Shown here piece after piece: positions 33,901 through 44,445 of a DNA stretch of 64,000 nucleotides. How positions within the stretch are numbered: the stretch's first letter is position 1; each line of letters starts with the position of its first letter. The notes beneath the pieces are model-generated. The model had not been told where the DNA came from, made no database searches, and was given only the letters and a program-made list of their open reading frames with translations. Source of the DNA: Mesodorylaimus sp. YZB2_4 (lineage: Eukaryota > Nematoda > Enoplea > Dorylaimida > Dorylaimidae). A program made the translations under genes and the position numbers. The stretch covers positions 186,001 to 250,000 of the forward strand of contig JASANH010001085.1 in NCBI GenBank assembly GCA_030248295.1, written 5' to 3'.

Positions 33901-36900
33901 TGAAATTTGCGGTGTCGTCGAGCGTTGGCAACGATATAAAAGAGTCGATTCGAGAATCTGGTGGCAGTATCGTCGCGAAAATTGACAATAAAGTGATCGC
34001 TGTGGTCGTACCGAAAGGTTCTGTTGAAGTGAAAGGAACGAAAAAGGATGGAAAGGAAGTTATGGACGCTAAGAAAGCTAAAATTCACGTTGTTACTGAA
34101 GATTTTATTAATGAAGCCAAAAATGGTAACGTGGCTGACGTAATCGAAAAATTCAACTTGTGCGATTGGGCGTCGGACGTAAGTGATTGGTTTTTCATTT
34201 ATAATAAATTTTGGGATATTGGTCTCGACTTTCTGGGCGGTTGGATGGAACATGTATTGTCTCTTTTGTAGAATTAGGGCTTGGTGGGGTAATCAAAAAT
34301 TTTTGTCCACGGTGGGAATCGAACCCGCGCCAGCCCATAACATGTATCTGAGGCCAACACAACGCATATCTCAGCTGGTGTATCATTTTTGGATTCAGGT
34401 TTTTCCACTTCAGGTCCGCGATCGTATCGCTGAAGCACGAAAACCTGCTACCTCGAGCAAGAGTGGCTTATACAAGTCAGGTAGGAAACAAATTAAAAAA
34501 AATTTTTTCTTAAGATTGTAATTTTTTTTTCAGACGCGTTTAAATCGAATGTTACCAGTCGTAAATTAGTGATAAAGGGTGGAGCTGCTGTTGATCCTGA
34601 TTTTGGTAAGTTTTATGTTTTTATACTTCAAAAACTTTTAGTGAAACTTTGTCGTTTTTTAAGAATTTGCCGATGTTGCGCATGTTCATCAAGACAAGGA
34701 GAAGAATGTGTTCAATGCTATTTTGGGCAAAGCCGATGTGTCAACTGGTCATAACTCGTATTATAAATTGCAACTATTGGAGCATGATGCCGCGAAAAAG
34801 TGAGTTTTTTGAGGTGCAGGCTTCGAGGTAGGATTCATGATGTGTTCATTGAAGGTACTGGGTTTATCGAGCTTGGGGTCGCACGGGTACAACAATCGGT
34901 GGAACGAAAGCGGATGACTTCGGGGCAGATTTGGATTCGGCTAAAGAAGAATTTCTTAGGTGAGAAAGGAATTGTTGAGTGAGGAGTGGGAGAGGAAGGT
35001 AATTTTGGGTTTTATAGACTCTATTTGGAGAAGACGGGTAATTACTGGCATGACCGAAATAATTTCGAAAAGAAACCTCATTTGTTTTATCCGATCGATG
35101 TGGATTATGGTCAGGTATGTCGTGCTGTGGTGGGTGTCAAGCATGGGAAAGGGATAAGTGCTGGGGAAGTGAATCCATCATCTTACGGGTAGGAGAAAAC
35201 ATCAGTCTGAATGGGTAGAAGGTAAAACATGTACACCCTTAACAGCCTTATGCTTGGTGTGGTGTTGTGGCTGTTACCACAAGAAAAATGAGCTTGATTG
35301 GATAATTTTAGGAGGACGAGGAAACCAAGAGTAAGGTCAAAGCGGGATCTCAATCGAAGCTGGCGCAACCTATTCAGGAACTGGTGAAAATGATATTTGA
35401 TATCGAGCAAATGAAGCAAACTATGAAGGAATTTGAGGCGAGTTTTTGAATGAGTACAGTGTGATGTAATTGCTCACATTAATAATTTTGATTTTTTAGA
35501 TCGATCTACAGAAAATGCCGCTTGGAAAATTATCGAAAAAGCATATTCAAGAAGCGTATCAAGTTTTGACTGATTTGCAAGAGGTGAAGGAATGGGAAGG
35601 GGATATGGGTAGTATGGGATAAGTTGCGAATATTTTTGTATTTTAGGAACTGCAAGGAGCGAAAAACGAGAATAAGATATTGGATTGTAGCAATCGGTTC
35701 TTCACATTGATTCCACACGATTTTGGTCTGAATAAGCCGCCGCGCTTGGATGATCCGGAAGTTGTAAAGGTGAGTCTAGTTGATTTGGGGGTTAGATGAA
35801 ATATTGTTCAGATTTGGATTTTTTCTCTGATGTTGGATTTTTTAAATGTCAGCAGGGGCGCAGGTTCAAGTCTAGCGCGGGAGGTCGGTCCCCAGAAGGA
35901 TAGAGTTCCGTTTTTCTGAATTCTATCAGAGCGTCTCGGACCTAGCTTCTTCGTGACTGGGGTCTTGGACTCACGTCAGCTCTATTCCTAATTGAGGTGT
36001 CTAGCTAGTCTTGGGGAGGGTCTGGTCAGAAACTAGCCAATTTTTCCCAAAATAACCGCTTGGCTGGCCTGGGGAGTTGCATAGGCGATCCTTCCCCCCC
36101 CCCCCAAGTTTTGGATGCTGATAGTAATGAAATCGGGGTCGAAGATTATGTTTTGAAGCAGCACATCTCAGAAGTAGATTTGTTTGCTCATAGTTTTGGT
36201 ATAAGCTGACTAACTCTTACGTTCAGGCGAAAACGGAGATGTTAGACAGTTTGTTGGAAATTGAAGTGGCTTATTCGATCTTGAAAGCTGATACTGGCGA
36301 TCGCGATCCGCTTGACGTTCATTATGAGAAGTTAAAGACGAATTTGGAGGTGAGTGAGGATATGTTTAAGAAAGGACTCGTTGAGTCAGTTTTGAAATGT
36401 CAATGAGTTCTGATGATTCTGGCTGTAGAATCCACTTTCTGGACTTGCAGTTTTTTCTTTTAGGTGTTGGACAAGTCGAGCAAAGACTTCATCATGATTA
36501 CGGATTATATAAAGAATACCCACGCCGCTACGCATCAACAGTACGAACTGATTGTTGATGAGGTATGGTTACTTTTGTTTGTCATTTCTTATTATGGGAA
36601 ACGATGAATTTTAGGTGTTTGTCACTAACCGACACGGCGAAATGGATCGTTATGCGAAATTCAAGGAATTGCATAATCGGATGTTGTTGTGGCATGGAAG
36701 TCGTACGAGTAACTATGTGGGCATATTGTCGCAGGGACTGCGTATCGCTCCACCTGAGGCGCCTGTGGTAAGTTGGGATGAAGCATAGGGTAGTCGGAGT
36801 AGCGTTGGCTCAGGTTGGTTAAGGCGTTGGTCGGCAATGCGTGGGCCAGCAACCTTGAGTGGCAGTTCTTTGCAGCAATTTAGTAAGCCTGTTCTCAAAG

Positions 36901-38387
36901 TGGGAACCAGTTAGTGAGTACATCGCTGGCCTTGCACACCTGGCTCGCTGTGTCAAGTGTAAGGACTCTGAAGGAATAGACAACCAGCAAACTGGTTCTC
37001 AAAGGTCCCGCTGCTGGTCACCTCACAGCCTCGCTTGCCAGTGACTGTTTGCCAGCTACAGTATACAGTAGACGGGTTGGAAGTACCGTATGGAAACTGG
37101 AACGGCGCGGGGCCCAACTAACAAAAATTAAAAAATGGCATGTCTTGGTTGCAGACAAATAGCCTTTGTTAGGGATCACTTTTTTTGGGGGTCGGGATCA
37201 GGGCTCGCTTAGTCCCGACTGGGATCGGGATTTTTTCAATTGCCACGGATTACCTACATCCCACCCTGCGTAGCCAGCAAATAAAAATCCATTGATCCCT
37301 TTCCTTGGAGAATTTGTGACGAAGTATTTATCGCTGCATTCAGAAGCAGGCGAACAAAAAAAGCGGAGATCAGTTACAAAATCCCTCTCTTCCTTCCTCT
37401 CTATTATTTCAATCATCCGGCAAAGTCTGTGTATTCCCCCTTCTGCAACATTTTGATCGCCATCGCCATCTAAGTCAGTGTCAGTCAGGATGTCGTCAGC
37501 GTCAGCCCAGCATCTAGTAACTAGACGACAGGCAATGGCAAATACAGGCTGTTACTATATCCAACTGCGCGAAGATTGTGCTGTAGCTCAGAAAAAGCAG
37601 GACTTGTGCGGTTTGTGGAATACTTTCATTCGATCATGCCATTCCCACCCCTATAGCTCGCCTCCCATTCACTAGTTTCGTTCCCTGATGCGATAAAAAC
37701 ATTTTATCTCAACGACATTCAATCCTGAATCTCGACCACTTTTTATCTGGATCAGGTTTGGGAGGGGCGATTCCGACTGGGATTGGGATCCCGAACGAAC
37801 CTTATGGACGAATTAGGGGCCAGATGTGGACTAGCTTAGCTGAATTTTTTCGTCTAGCTCGCGATCAGTAGGTGTAATTTTTTCTTGTTTCAGACTGGCT
37901 ATATGTTCGGCAAAGGTGTCTATTTTGCTGACATGGTATCGAAATCGGCCAACTATTGCTACACGAACCAACAAAATCCAACTGGTTTGATTATGTTGTG
38001 CGAAGTGGCGTTGGGTAATATGCAGGAATACAAAAATGCTCATATGGTAACGAAGCTGCCGAACGGCAAGCACAGTGTGAAAGGTAAGCGTGGGTGTTTT
38101 GGTGGGATTTGATAGAAAAAGAAAGAAATTATTGTAGGCGTTGGAAGAACGGCGCCAGATCCAACGGGATCGATTACTTTGGAGAATGGTACGGTGGTGC
38201 CGATGGGCAAAGGTGTGGATGCTGGAGTGGGGGCGACGAGTTTGCTTTACAATGAGTAAGTCCACAGCGAATTATATGCTGAAATTCGATTAGGTTGACA
38301 GAAATGCTTTTTAGGTTCATTGTGTACGACGTGGCCCAAGTGAACATAAAATATTTGGTCAAGTTGAATTTTAAGTACAAGTATTAA
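30995..38387 (+). CDS. PARP1: poly(ADP-ribose) polymerase 1, 24 exons
   Basis: Exons: 30995-31102, 31302-31455, 31515-31645, 31833-31948, 32007-32075, 32131-32245, 32303-32419, 32499-32581, 33606-33731, 33785-34178, 34414-34480, 34534-34605, 34664-34799, 34855-34959, 35018-35114, 35312-35437, 35500-35583, 35647-35769, 36227-36349, 36464-36562, 36615-36767, 37894-38083, 38138-38255, 38315-38387; 992 aa, all phases agree. Domains in order: zinc finger 1 (SSCKGCKS ... WYHYDCFW), zinc finger 2 (KCRECNN ... YHLGCF), basic NLS-like [11 protein letters not shown]...KKAKKSK, zinc finger 3 (ERCTECKGG ... GFTGCQ), BRCT (exon 10), WGR ([11 protein letters not shown]), helical regulatory domain ([12 protein letters not shown]) and ART fold with H842 (LLWHGSR), Y887 (SANYC) and E969 (LLYNEFIVYD). 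Catalyses DNA-break-stimulated poly(ADP-ribosyl)ation in the nucleus. Intron 16 starts with GC (35438). The exon 11 acceptor may instead be 34399, adding five residues (VFPLQ). Confidence 0.97.
34285..34395 (-). repeat. tRNA-like/SINE-like sequence in PARP1 intron 10
   Basis: On the minus strand it contains GCGCGGGTTCGATTCCCACC, a B-box, but no acceptor stem pairs with its 3' end, so it is not a working tRNA. Likely a tRNA-derived SINE head or pseudogene. Confidence 0.4.
37165..37797 (-). mobile_element. relative of the LPGAT1-intron MITE in PARP1 intron 21
   Basis: The right end TGGGATCCCGAACGAACC matches the terminal repeat of 27127-27557; the left part GGGATCACTTTTTTTGGGGG then GTCGGGATC matches the sub-terminal region of its other end, with the outermost bases lost. 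It lies within the unusually long (1126-bp) intron 36768-37893. Confidence 0.5.
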
Positions 38388-39904
38388 AAAGGGTGTGGAT
38401 GCCCGTGGAAGCAGTATGAAGTTTTGATTAAAAAAAGGCGATTCGTTCAGATGCCAGGTTTCATTTCTGGCGCTATGGTCTTTTCAAGCTGGAGCAAATG
38501 ATACGCTTTTAGTTTTTTGATTTTTCATGCGAGAGGTAGATTGATTCTGAGGGGGTTAAGGAGTTGTGGATTGGTGGTTCCACGTGGTAGGGAATGGGCT
38601 GGGTTAAAATGTGTCGACTGATGTTCCCCTTTGAAGGCGCAAACTTGTTACCCACCAGGGCACAGTAAAAATGAGATCACTGTTTTAACCACTTTTTGTG
38701 GACGCGATAATGCCTGATTCGCCTTTGGCATTTCCGTGCGTATTCACCGCTTTGCAAGCCGTCGACGTCGTCTTTGGACAGGGAAGACCAGGCGATGCTG
38801 GAATTACATAGGCCTGTCGAGAGTGTGCCATCGATTGATTCCCCTGAAATAACACTGAACGTGTCACGTGATGGCAGTGGGGTCGTGTGCATGCCGCGTG
38901 CCTGTCAATGCATAATCACGTGGCTAACACTTACTTAAAATCAAATATTCCGTATTTTCCGCAAAATCAACTCCGCAAGCCGCCTCGTTGGCGGGTGTTC
39001 GAAGAAGAGTTGGAACTGAGCCCTTGGATGTGTTCTGGGAAATGTGAAAGTCAGCAGAGGGAGATAATGAATTTGTGGCAGTACTCACTCGAAAAAGCGA
39101 CAAGTTTTTGATTCCGTATATTTTTTCATGGCGCGGATATTCCACATCTTCCTCGTAAATGTTTAAAATGGTTTTGGAAGCGACCAGAGCACGGATTGGT
39201 GAAAATGGCATTGTATCATGACTCCAATGGGCAATCAAGTGAATCGATTACCTAGCAGATAAGATTATTTTGCGCGCCTGCTAATAGAGCAGAATGCATA
39301 ACGTCTTACATGGAAATCTGTTGCTTGAATTCCCCGAGAAGCGCGGGAAATTCGAAATATTGCAATTCTTAACAAAGCCTGTGCAACCATAGAGCAGCTA
39401 CTGTACAAGTGTGTGTTTTCAGCACACGTTTCATTTTAATTTTCTTAGCCCAAAATGATTTTAGAATGCTGCGAGAAGTGTGCTAATTCGATTCCCAGAG
39501 AACTTATGTTTTTTTAGTTTTTCTTGAAAGAGAAGTCAAGCACTCGTGATGTTCCCAGGAAAAATGATACATTTCACTACGTTTTGTGTCTTCCTCCCAA
39601 AACGTTCGCTGTGCAATAGACTACCAACGTTGCAGTGCTGATGTCCATATGTTGGATATTTCCAGGTATCTAGTATTTTTTGTGGAGTCGACGAGAAAAT
39701 TAAATCCTGCCAGTTTCTACTTATGCGGAGAAGTCGAAACAGCGATTCAAACTTGGAAAATTCGAATTTCCCGCTCACCGCTTATGACAAAAGAAACTGA
39801 ACTTTTCTACGACAAGAAATCTGTGCGCGCGAGTAGACTGCGGCGTGTGTTAAAGAAACGCAAGGACAGGAAAAGACTTTACGTTCTTGTTTGAAAGAAA
39901 GAGA
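38388..39904. other. intergenic after PARP1
   Basis: No gene recognised. Frames up to about 100 codons without family features. Confidence 0.35.
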
Positions 39905-40262
39905 GCCGCCTGATTGGTGTAGCGGTGGCAGACGTGTGTCACAGTTTGCTTGGCAGAGCTGAAACTGGTTGGTCTCGGTTCAACTCTGGCCATCTGAGAA
40001 CTTGGTGAAGTTTTCTCAGCGCTTTGCACACTTAACGGTGGGTGGCTCACCCTTCATCCCTTCAGGAGAGGCCTATGGAGCAGGAGGCTCAGGGCCCCTC
40101 GTGGGGCACGGGATGGGTACAGTTTCTCCATGGGTCCACCGACATCGCGGAAATAACAACGAACAGGCGCTGTTGCCCGACATGCATTCCAGACTAACCC
40201 GATGGCAAGCCCCCTAGACCGCAGTTAAAGAGCCAAAAATCGACTCTCCCGTGGACTGGCCA
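39905..40262 (+). repeat. tRNA-derived SINE candidate
   Basis: A pol III A-box TGGTGTAGCGG (39913-39923) and B-box GGTTCAACTCT (39977-39987) are spaced as in a tRNA gene, but no cloverleaf acceptor forms. A longer unrelated body follows (GGGGCACGGGATGGGTACAG), as in SINEs. Only one copy is in the window, so the family status is inferred. Confidence 0.45.
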
Positions 40263-40449
40263 GGATGGATAAAAAAGCATTAAGAATAGGAAAACTAAAG
40301 AGCGCCAGCTACTGCATTGAAACCAGGAGCTAAAATGGTTTTTTCTAGTATTTCCTGCAAAAAGGTTTCTTTTTTCTTGCTCGACAAAGAAGGAGAGGGG
40401 ACACGCCTTAGCACCTTACACACGCAAGTCCAAAACTCAAAAATAGTCC

Positions 40450-40573
40450 TACCTATTTGATTATGGCACAGAAAATCGGCATAGCTCTCACTTTTTCCAT
40501 AGTAGCAAGAGCAAGCATTGACAGAAAAGAGGAAGAAAGTAAGTAAAAGCATGGCTAAACCTGTTTTAATCAT
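40450..40573 (-). CDS. possible first exon of a small secreted, TIMP-like protein
   Basis: From ATG 40573 the frame gives a clean signal peptide (MIKTGLAMLLLTFFLFSVNA) followed directly by CSCYYGKSESYADFLCHNQI and a donor-like G|GTAGGA. A mature N-terminus starting Cys-x-Cys with ADFLC downstream is the layout of tissue inhibitors of metalloproteases and related NTR domains. No second exon with NTR sequence could be found, so this may be an isolated frame. Confidence 0.3.
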
Positions 40574-41571
40574 TTTGCTTAAACTCCGTTCCAAAATCGT
40601 TTCATAAAAAAACAATAAAACTCAGGTTGATGAAGCAGCGACTTTACAAAACAGTCTATGAAATACTATTATCGCTATTTTATAAAATTCTGAAAACGCC
40701 CACTCATTTTTGCGAAAATGCATGCATTGTTGTTACACCCTGTCGGGCCTCTGCCGTCCTGGGTAAATATGGTCTCGGTATGTGGATTGTTTTGGTAGTT
40801 GGTGAGATACAGGGTTGTTTAAGGAGCGGATAAGCTGAGAAAAACCACATCGTCTAGCAATAATTGATTGCATGGCGCACGTGATGTTTAAAGCAGACTG
40901 TAGCGAGAGACAAATGTATGTTTCTAGCTCTCGAATGCGCTGTATGGTGCTGCTATAGATCAAGTATGACATGGCATGATAGAAAAGATTCTGGAGATTT
41001 CATGGGGCTGTCTTTTTCTTTGCGTCGAACGTGCGCTTTGTGTGAAGCGTTGTTTCGAAGTACGTGTACTTTTTTAAAATGAATCAGCATGTAATTTTGG
41101 AGCAAGAAATCAACGTCCCACCACGTCGGTCGGTGGGTAGTCTCTTCATGGTGGTTCTCTAACCATCTGACGTAGCAGGAACGAAACCCTAACTTTCTTT
41201 AGTAGGAGCCCCCCTGCCTGTCAAATGTCTTGCTCTTCCCATGGACGTCAAGAAGTGTAATGCGTGCTCGTGGACCGGCATTGTGCCCATTCATAGGCAC
41301 TTGGCGCGTCCACCAGTCTGGTTGATGTTTCACTGGTCTTAGACTACTACTCAGATACTTCTACTAGAGGTCTGAGACCACTGCTCAGATCTCTGATCTG
41401 ATCTTGAGCTTCGTGTGGACTGCGAATGCTCGACGACACCATAAACGGTCCAAGGGTGTCTGACGGAAGTCGTGTGCCTCTGTACTGCAGACTCAGGAGG
41501 AGATAACCGGACAGGGATTAGATAAGCGCGTGCTGCGCAGGGCTTCTCGATGGAGCTTCCCAAATGTATGA

Positions 41572-42905
41572 GTCTACTGTAGCGTTGATACAGTTTTTGA
41601 AAAAAGATTCAGTTTCAGTTAAGTTAACTGAATCTCTGAATAGATTCAGTTTCAGTTACAGTTTCAGTTTCAGTTAACTGGATCTCAAAAGATTCAGTTA
41701 ACTGAATTTAACTGAATGATTCAGTTTTTTCTTATAAAGCATATCGCATCTAGATGTGAACACTTGACGAGAACAATTCCCACTTTTCTTCAGTCAAATA
41801 ACTGCTCTTCCGAATTCAAGACTTCAAACAGCTCACAAGGCGCAGTAAAGACCAAAGTCCAGAGGGTCCTTTAAGAGCACAGCGATGCCCGACCATGTCT
41901 CGACAGTCCACCCACCAACAAATCCGCAGACAGACCAAGTACCTGAACTTTGTAACCGTTCTAATTCGAACTTGCCATAGCTCACGATTGTGATTTCTTT
42001 TGTTCCGAAAGGAAGCTCTGCGCAAAATATTCAGCTCGTTTGGGCAACTACTCAGCAGAGGTCAGCGGCCGAAGTCCTGGAAATTTTTGGAAACATTCTC
42101 GCTTCGTCGGGTCTTTTGTGCAAAACAATTCAGAACCAGAAGCCTGGAAGACGAAACCAAGGCCCATAACAGCGGGTTCAGAAGAGCCCTGCGAGTGTTT
42201 GTCAACTTTCTGTCGCCTCGCAACACACGAATTTCAGAAACCCGCAAGATTTTAGGAGCTGACCGCAGCTGACCAGCTGGCCATGAGGGCCAAATATTTT
42301 CAGTAGAGCCTTCTTCCACACCAGGAACTTGGGAGTTATCGAATAAGCATGTCAAGTTCAACTTACTGGTTGGCAAAGCTTTCTAAGATCAAGAAGATGT
42401 AACTTTAAAATGTTTGTAATAAAATGATTAAAATTGAAGAAACCCTTTTTCTTATACTGTAGGTACTTTTATTTTATTTCAATCATACCTACTGCTTTTC
42501 AACTTGGACCCCGCCTATCTTATAACTCTGTCACTCGGCGCTAGCCTGCAGGAAATGATGAAGCACTACAATATTCGTGAAGATTTTGCAACATCTCTCC
42601 ACATTTGGACCAAAATTCGAATAGATCGATTTCTTTTACGATAACTAGCATTTTGAGGATAAAAATATACACCTCCAACTCGCGATTAAGATGATTCGAA
42701 CCTGCATTTCGTCTAGCTGCGTTTCGTTCCTCTTTGAGATCTGCACGAACATCCGCCAACAGATTAATAATTTTCAAAAGCGTAGTAACTCGAAAACTGA
42801 ATTTAACTGATTCTAAAAAGATTCAGTTACAGTTGAATTCAGTTTTGGCGAGGAGATTCAGTTTCAGTTTCAATTTCAGTCAACTGTAACAACGCTAGTC
42901 TACTG
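41572..42905 (-). mobile_element. hAT-family element with perfect target duplication and TTCAGTT arrays
   Basis: Element proper is 41580-42897 (1318 bp). The 8-bp target duplication GTCTACTG is perfect (41572-41579 and 42898-42905). Terminal inverted repeats TAGCGTTGATACAGTT and TAGCGTTGTTACAGTT match 15 of 16 and begin TAGCG, fitting the hAT rule YARNG. Both sub-termini carry many copies of TTCAGTT/AACTGAA (about 41600-41735 and 42795-42885). On the minus strand a hAT-type dimerisation relic remains (see 42541). Confidence 0.92.
42541..42777 (-). pseudogene. hAT transposase C-terminal dimerisation domain relic
   Basis: NRELEVYIF ... IDLFEFWSKCGEMLQNLHEY then CSASSFPAG follows the hATC pattern (EL..Y, fW......P.L..la...L.ipaSSa.sER), but a stop follows PAG and the SSxxER block is lost. 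It sits inside and on the minus strand of the element 41580-42897, supporting its hAT origin. Confidence 0.6.
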
Positions 42906-43376
42906 TACGTGGGAGCCCCAAAGTCCCTTCGGTCAACACTAGTCCAAAGTCAAAGGGGCGACCCCTGTGCACTGTCTTAGCGTTACACCTTCCTAGTCTA
43001 TGCTCGCACGCTGATCCGTCCCACATTTTAGTCCCGCGAATGTAGTGAGTTTTGTTGTGGAGGGCGCCTGGAATTTTAGAGTTTCGCTGGGGCCGGTGGC
43101 TAAATTGTGGGAGCCAGAGAGCAATCCCCGAGCCGCAAGGATGCTCTGCCTTGCTGGCTTGGCTCGATCGGTTATAAAGGAGCATCTGCTACTCTTAAAA
43201 AATCGTTCTAAAAAATTAAACATTTGTGTTCTTGTTTGAATATCTAAAAGTCTAAAAGACGGTTTTGCTTGACAGCACCCAACAGAAAACGTTATTATGA
43301 TGAAGATACGTAGAAAATGAATTTGTCAGTAACAGTCGCTGACTATGGACTCATAACGGGCCACTAATACGAATAT

Positions 43377-44196
43377 TTACATTTTAAACATGATCAAAAA
43401 AACGTAACAGATGGCCAAGACGAAATACCCGCTCTCTTTGTTGCAAGAAGAACAGTCGGATGGAGCTGGGCATTTTTCGAGCGAAGCCAGTGGACAAGCT
43501 TTGCCGATGCAGTTGTCCAAGCGAGTTTCGTTTGTTATTATTTCCATCGATAAACTTCGCACACATTGGTCTCGAAATACATAGCATTCTGATGGTTTCT
43601 CGTCAGGTACACTCCATTGACAATTGGGGTTTTTGACAAGTTTCAGTACGATGCTATTCTCATCGCAAATGCTGCTTATAAATAGATCAAAGTCGGACAT
43701 GGCCGAATTCCACATTACGACATGGCCAGTCTGGTTGGGCAATTTTATGGATCGAAAAATCTCTCGATCAACTGGTCCGCTATGTCCATCGTTCCACGTC
43801 AGATCTCCATCCTTGTACTGAAGGAATAGCGAATAGTGCAATCAATTTCGCAGAGAAATAACAAAAACTCACTTCCATGTCCAAGCAAGCATTACTTTCA
43901 CGACCAATTTTTTGAACAATGCTTTTAAAAAATTCAAATTCTTTTTCCGAATAAAACATTGGCCTCGTGAAGCGAGTTGTGTTGCAATAAGAAAAACCAA
44001 TTTTTACTGATCCATTTATGTGCTTTTGCACCGTTCCATTGGAGAAATAACAGGATTGATTCATATAATTATATCCGTCGGGTAAATCGAACTCCTTCCC
44101 GCTGCAAAATTTTGAATCTGGTTTAATGTTTTCTGACTGTATGAAAGAAAATATCATAAAAATCAAAAAAGCGAGAAATTGCAGCGAAGAAACCAT
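43377..44196 (-). CDS. lectin-like single-pass family, copy 3, truncated C-terminus
   Basis: Minus exons 44196-43873 and 43817-43377 (55-nt intron), 254 aa. Signal peptide MVSSLQFLAFLIFMIFSFIQ, then the same ectodomain as copies 1 and 2 (FCSGKEFDLPDGYNYMNQSC, YKDGDLTWNDGH, NPNCQWS, CVRSLSME). It differs strongly at the end: the Cys-rich stalk is shortened (CPAPSDCSSCNKESGYF) and the hydrophobic part stops after LIMFKM, lacking the second half of the TM segment and the basic tail. It could thus be secreted or GPI-like, or be decaying. Exon 1 is the same length (324 nt) in all three copies. Transcribed divergently from copy 2 across a 249-bp palindromic spacer. Confidence 0.65.
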
Positions 44197-44445
44197 GATG
44201 GCAGAAATTTTGCGTTGCAGCACCGCACTGACTCCAGCAAATCCTGCAACCGTTATTCATGCAGTGTAAAGTGAGAGTCCTACCCTGCTTATCCTACCTT
44301 GATGCCATTTTCCTCACGCGTCAGCCCGCCAGTGTCTTCTGGAATTTACTCTCACTTTACACTGCATGAATAACGGTTGCAGCGTGCACAACAGGCTTTG
44401 CTAGGGTCAGTCAGTGCGGCGCTGCAACGTGCAATTTTCGTCATC
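44197..44445. promoter_or_regulatory. bidirectional promoter region between head-to-head lectin-like genes
   Basis: The 249-bp gap between the two start codons holds a perfect 33-bp inverted repeat: arms 44245-44277 and 44349-44381, spacer 71 bp. The arms contain GCAGTGTAAAGTGAG / CTCACTTTACACTGC, and CTCACTTTACACTGCATGAA is also present 109 bp before copy 1 (13497-13516). Shared position suggests a promoter element of the family. Beyond the arms the inverted similarity continues, imperfectly, into both genes. Confidence 0.7.

Noticed and set aside
34300-34390. tRNA gene in PARP1 intron 10
   Set aside because: B-box present but acceptor and T-stem do not pair.
35812-36120. Complete copy of the CAGCATCCGAAAC element in PARP1 intron 18
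   Set aside because: Right-end-like GTTTTGGATGCTG after a C-run is present, and CAGCAGGGGCGCAG could be a left end, but no target duplication matches; left as a fragment.
39536-39894. Two overlapping opposite-strand frames of 80-102 codons
   Set aside because: No family features, no splice context, low-complexity basic tail.
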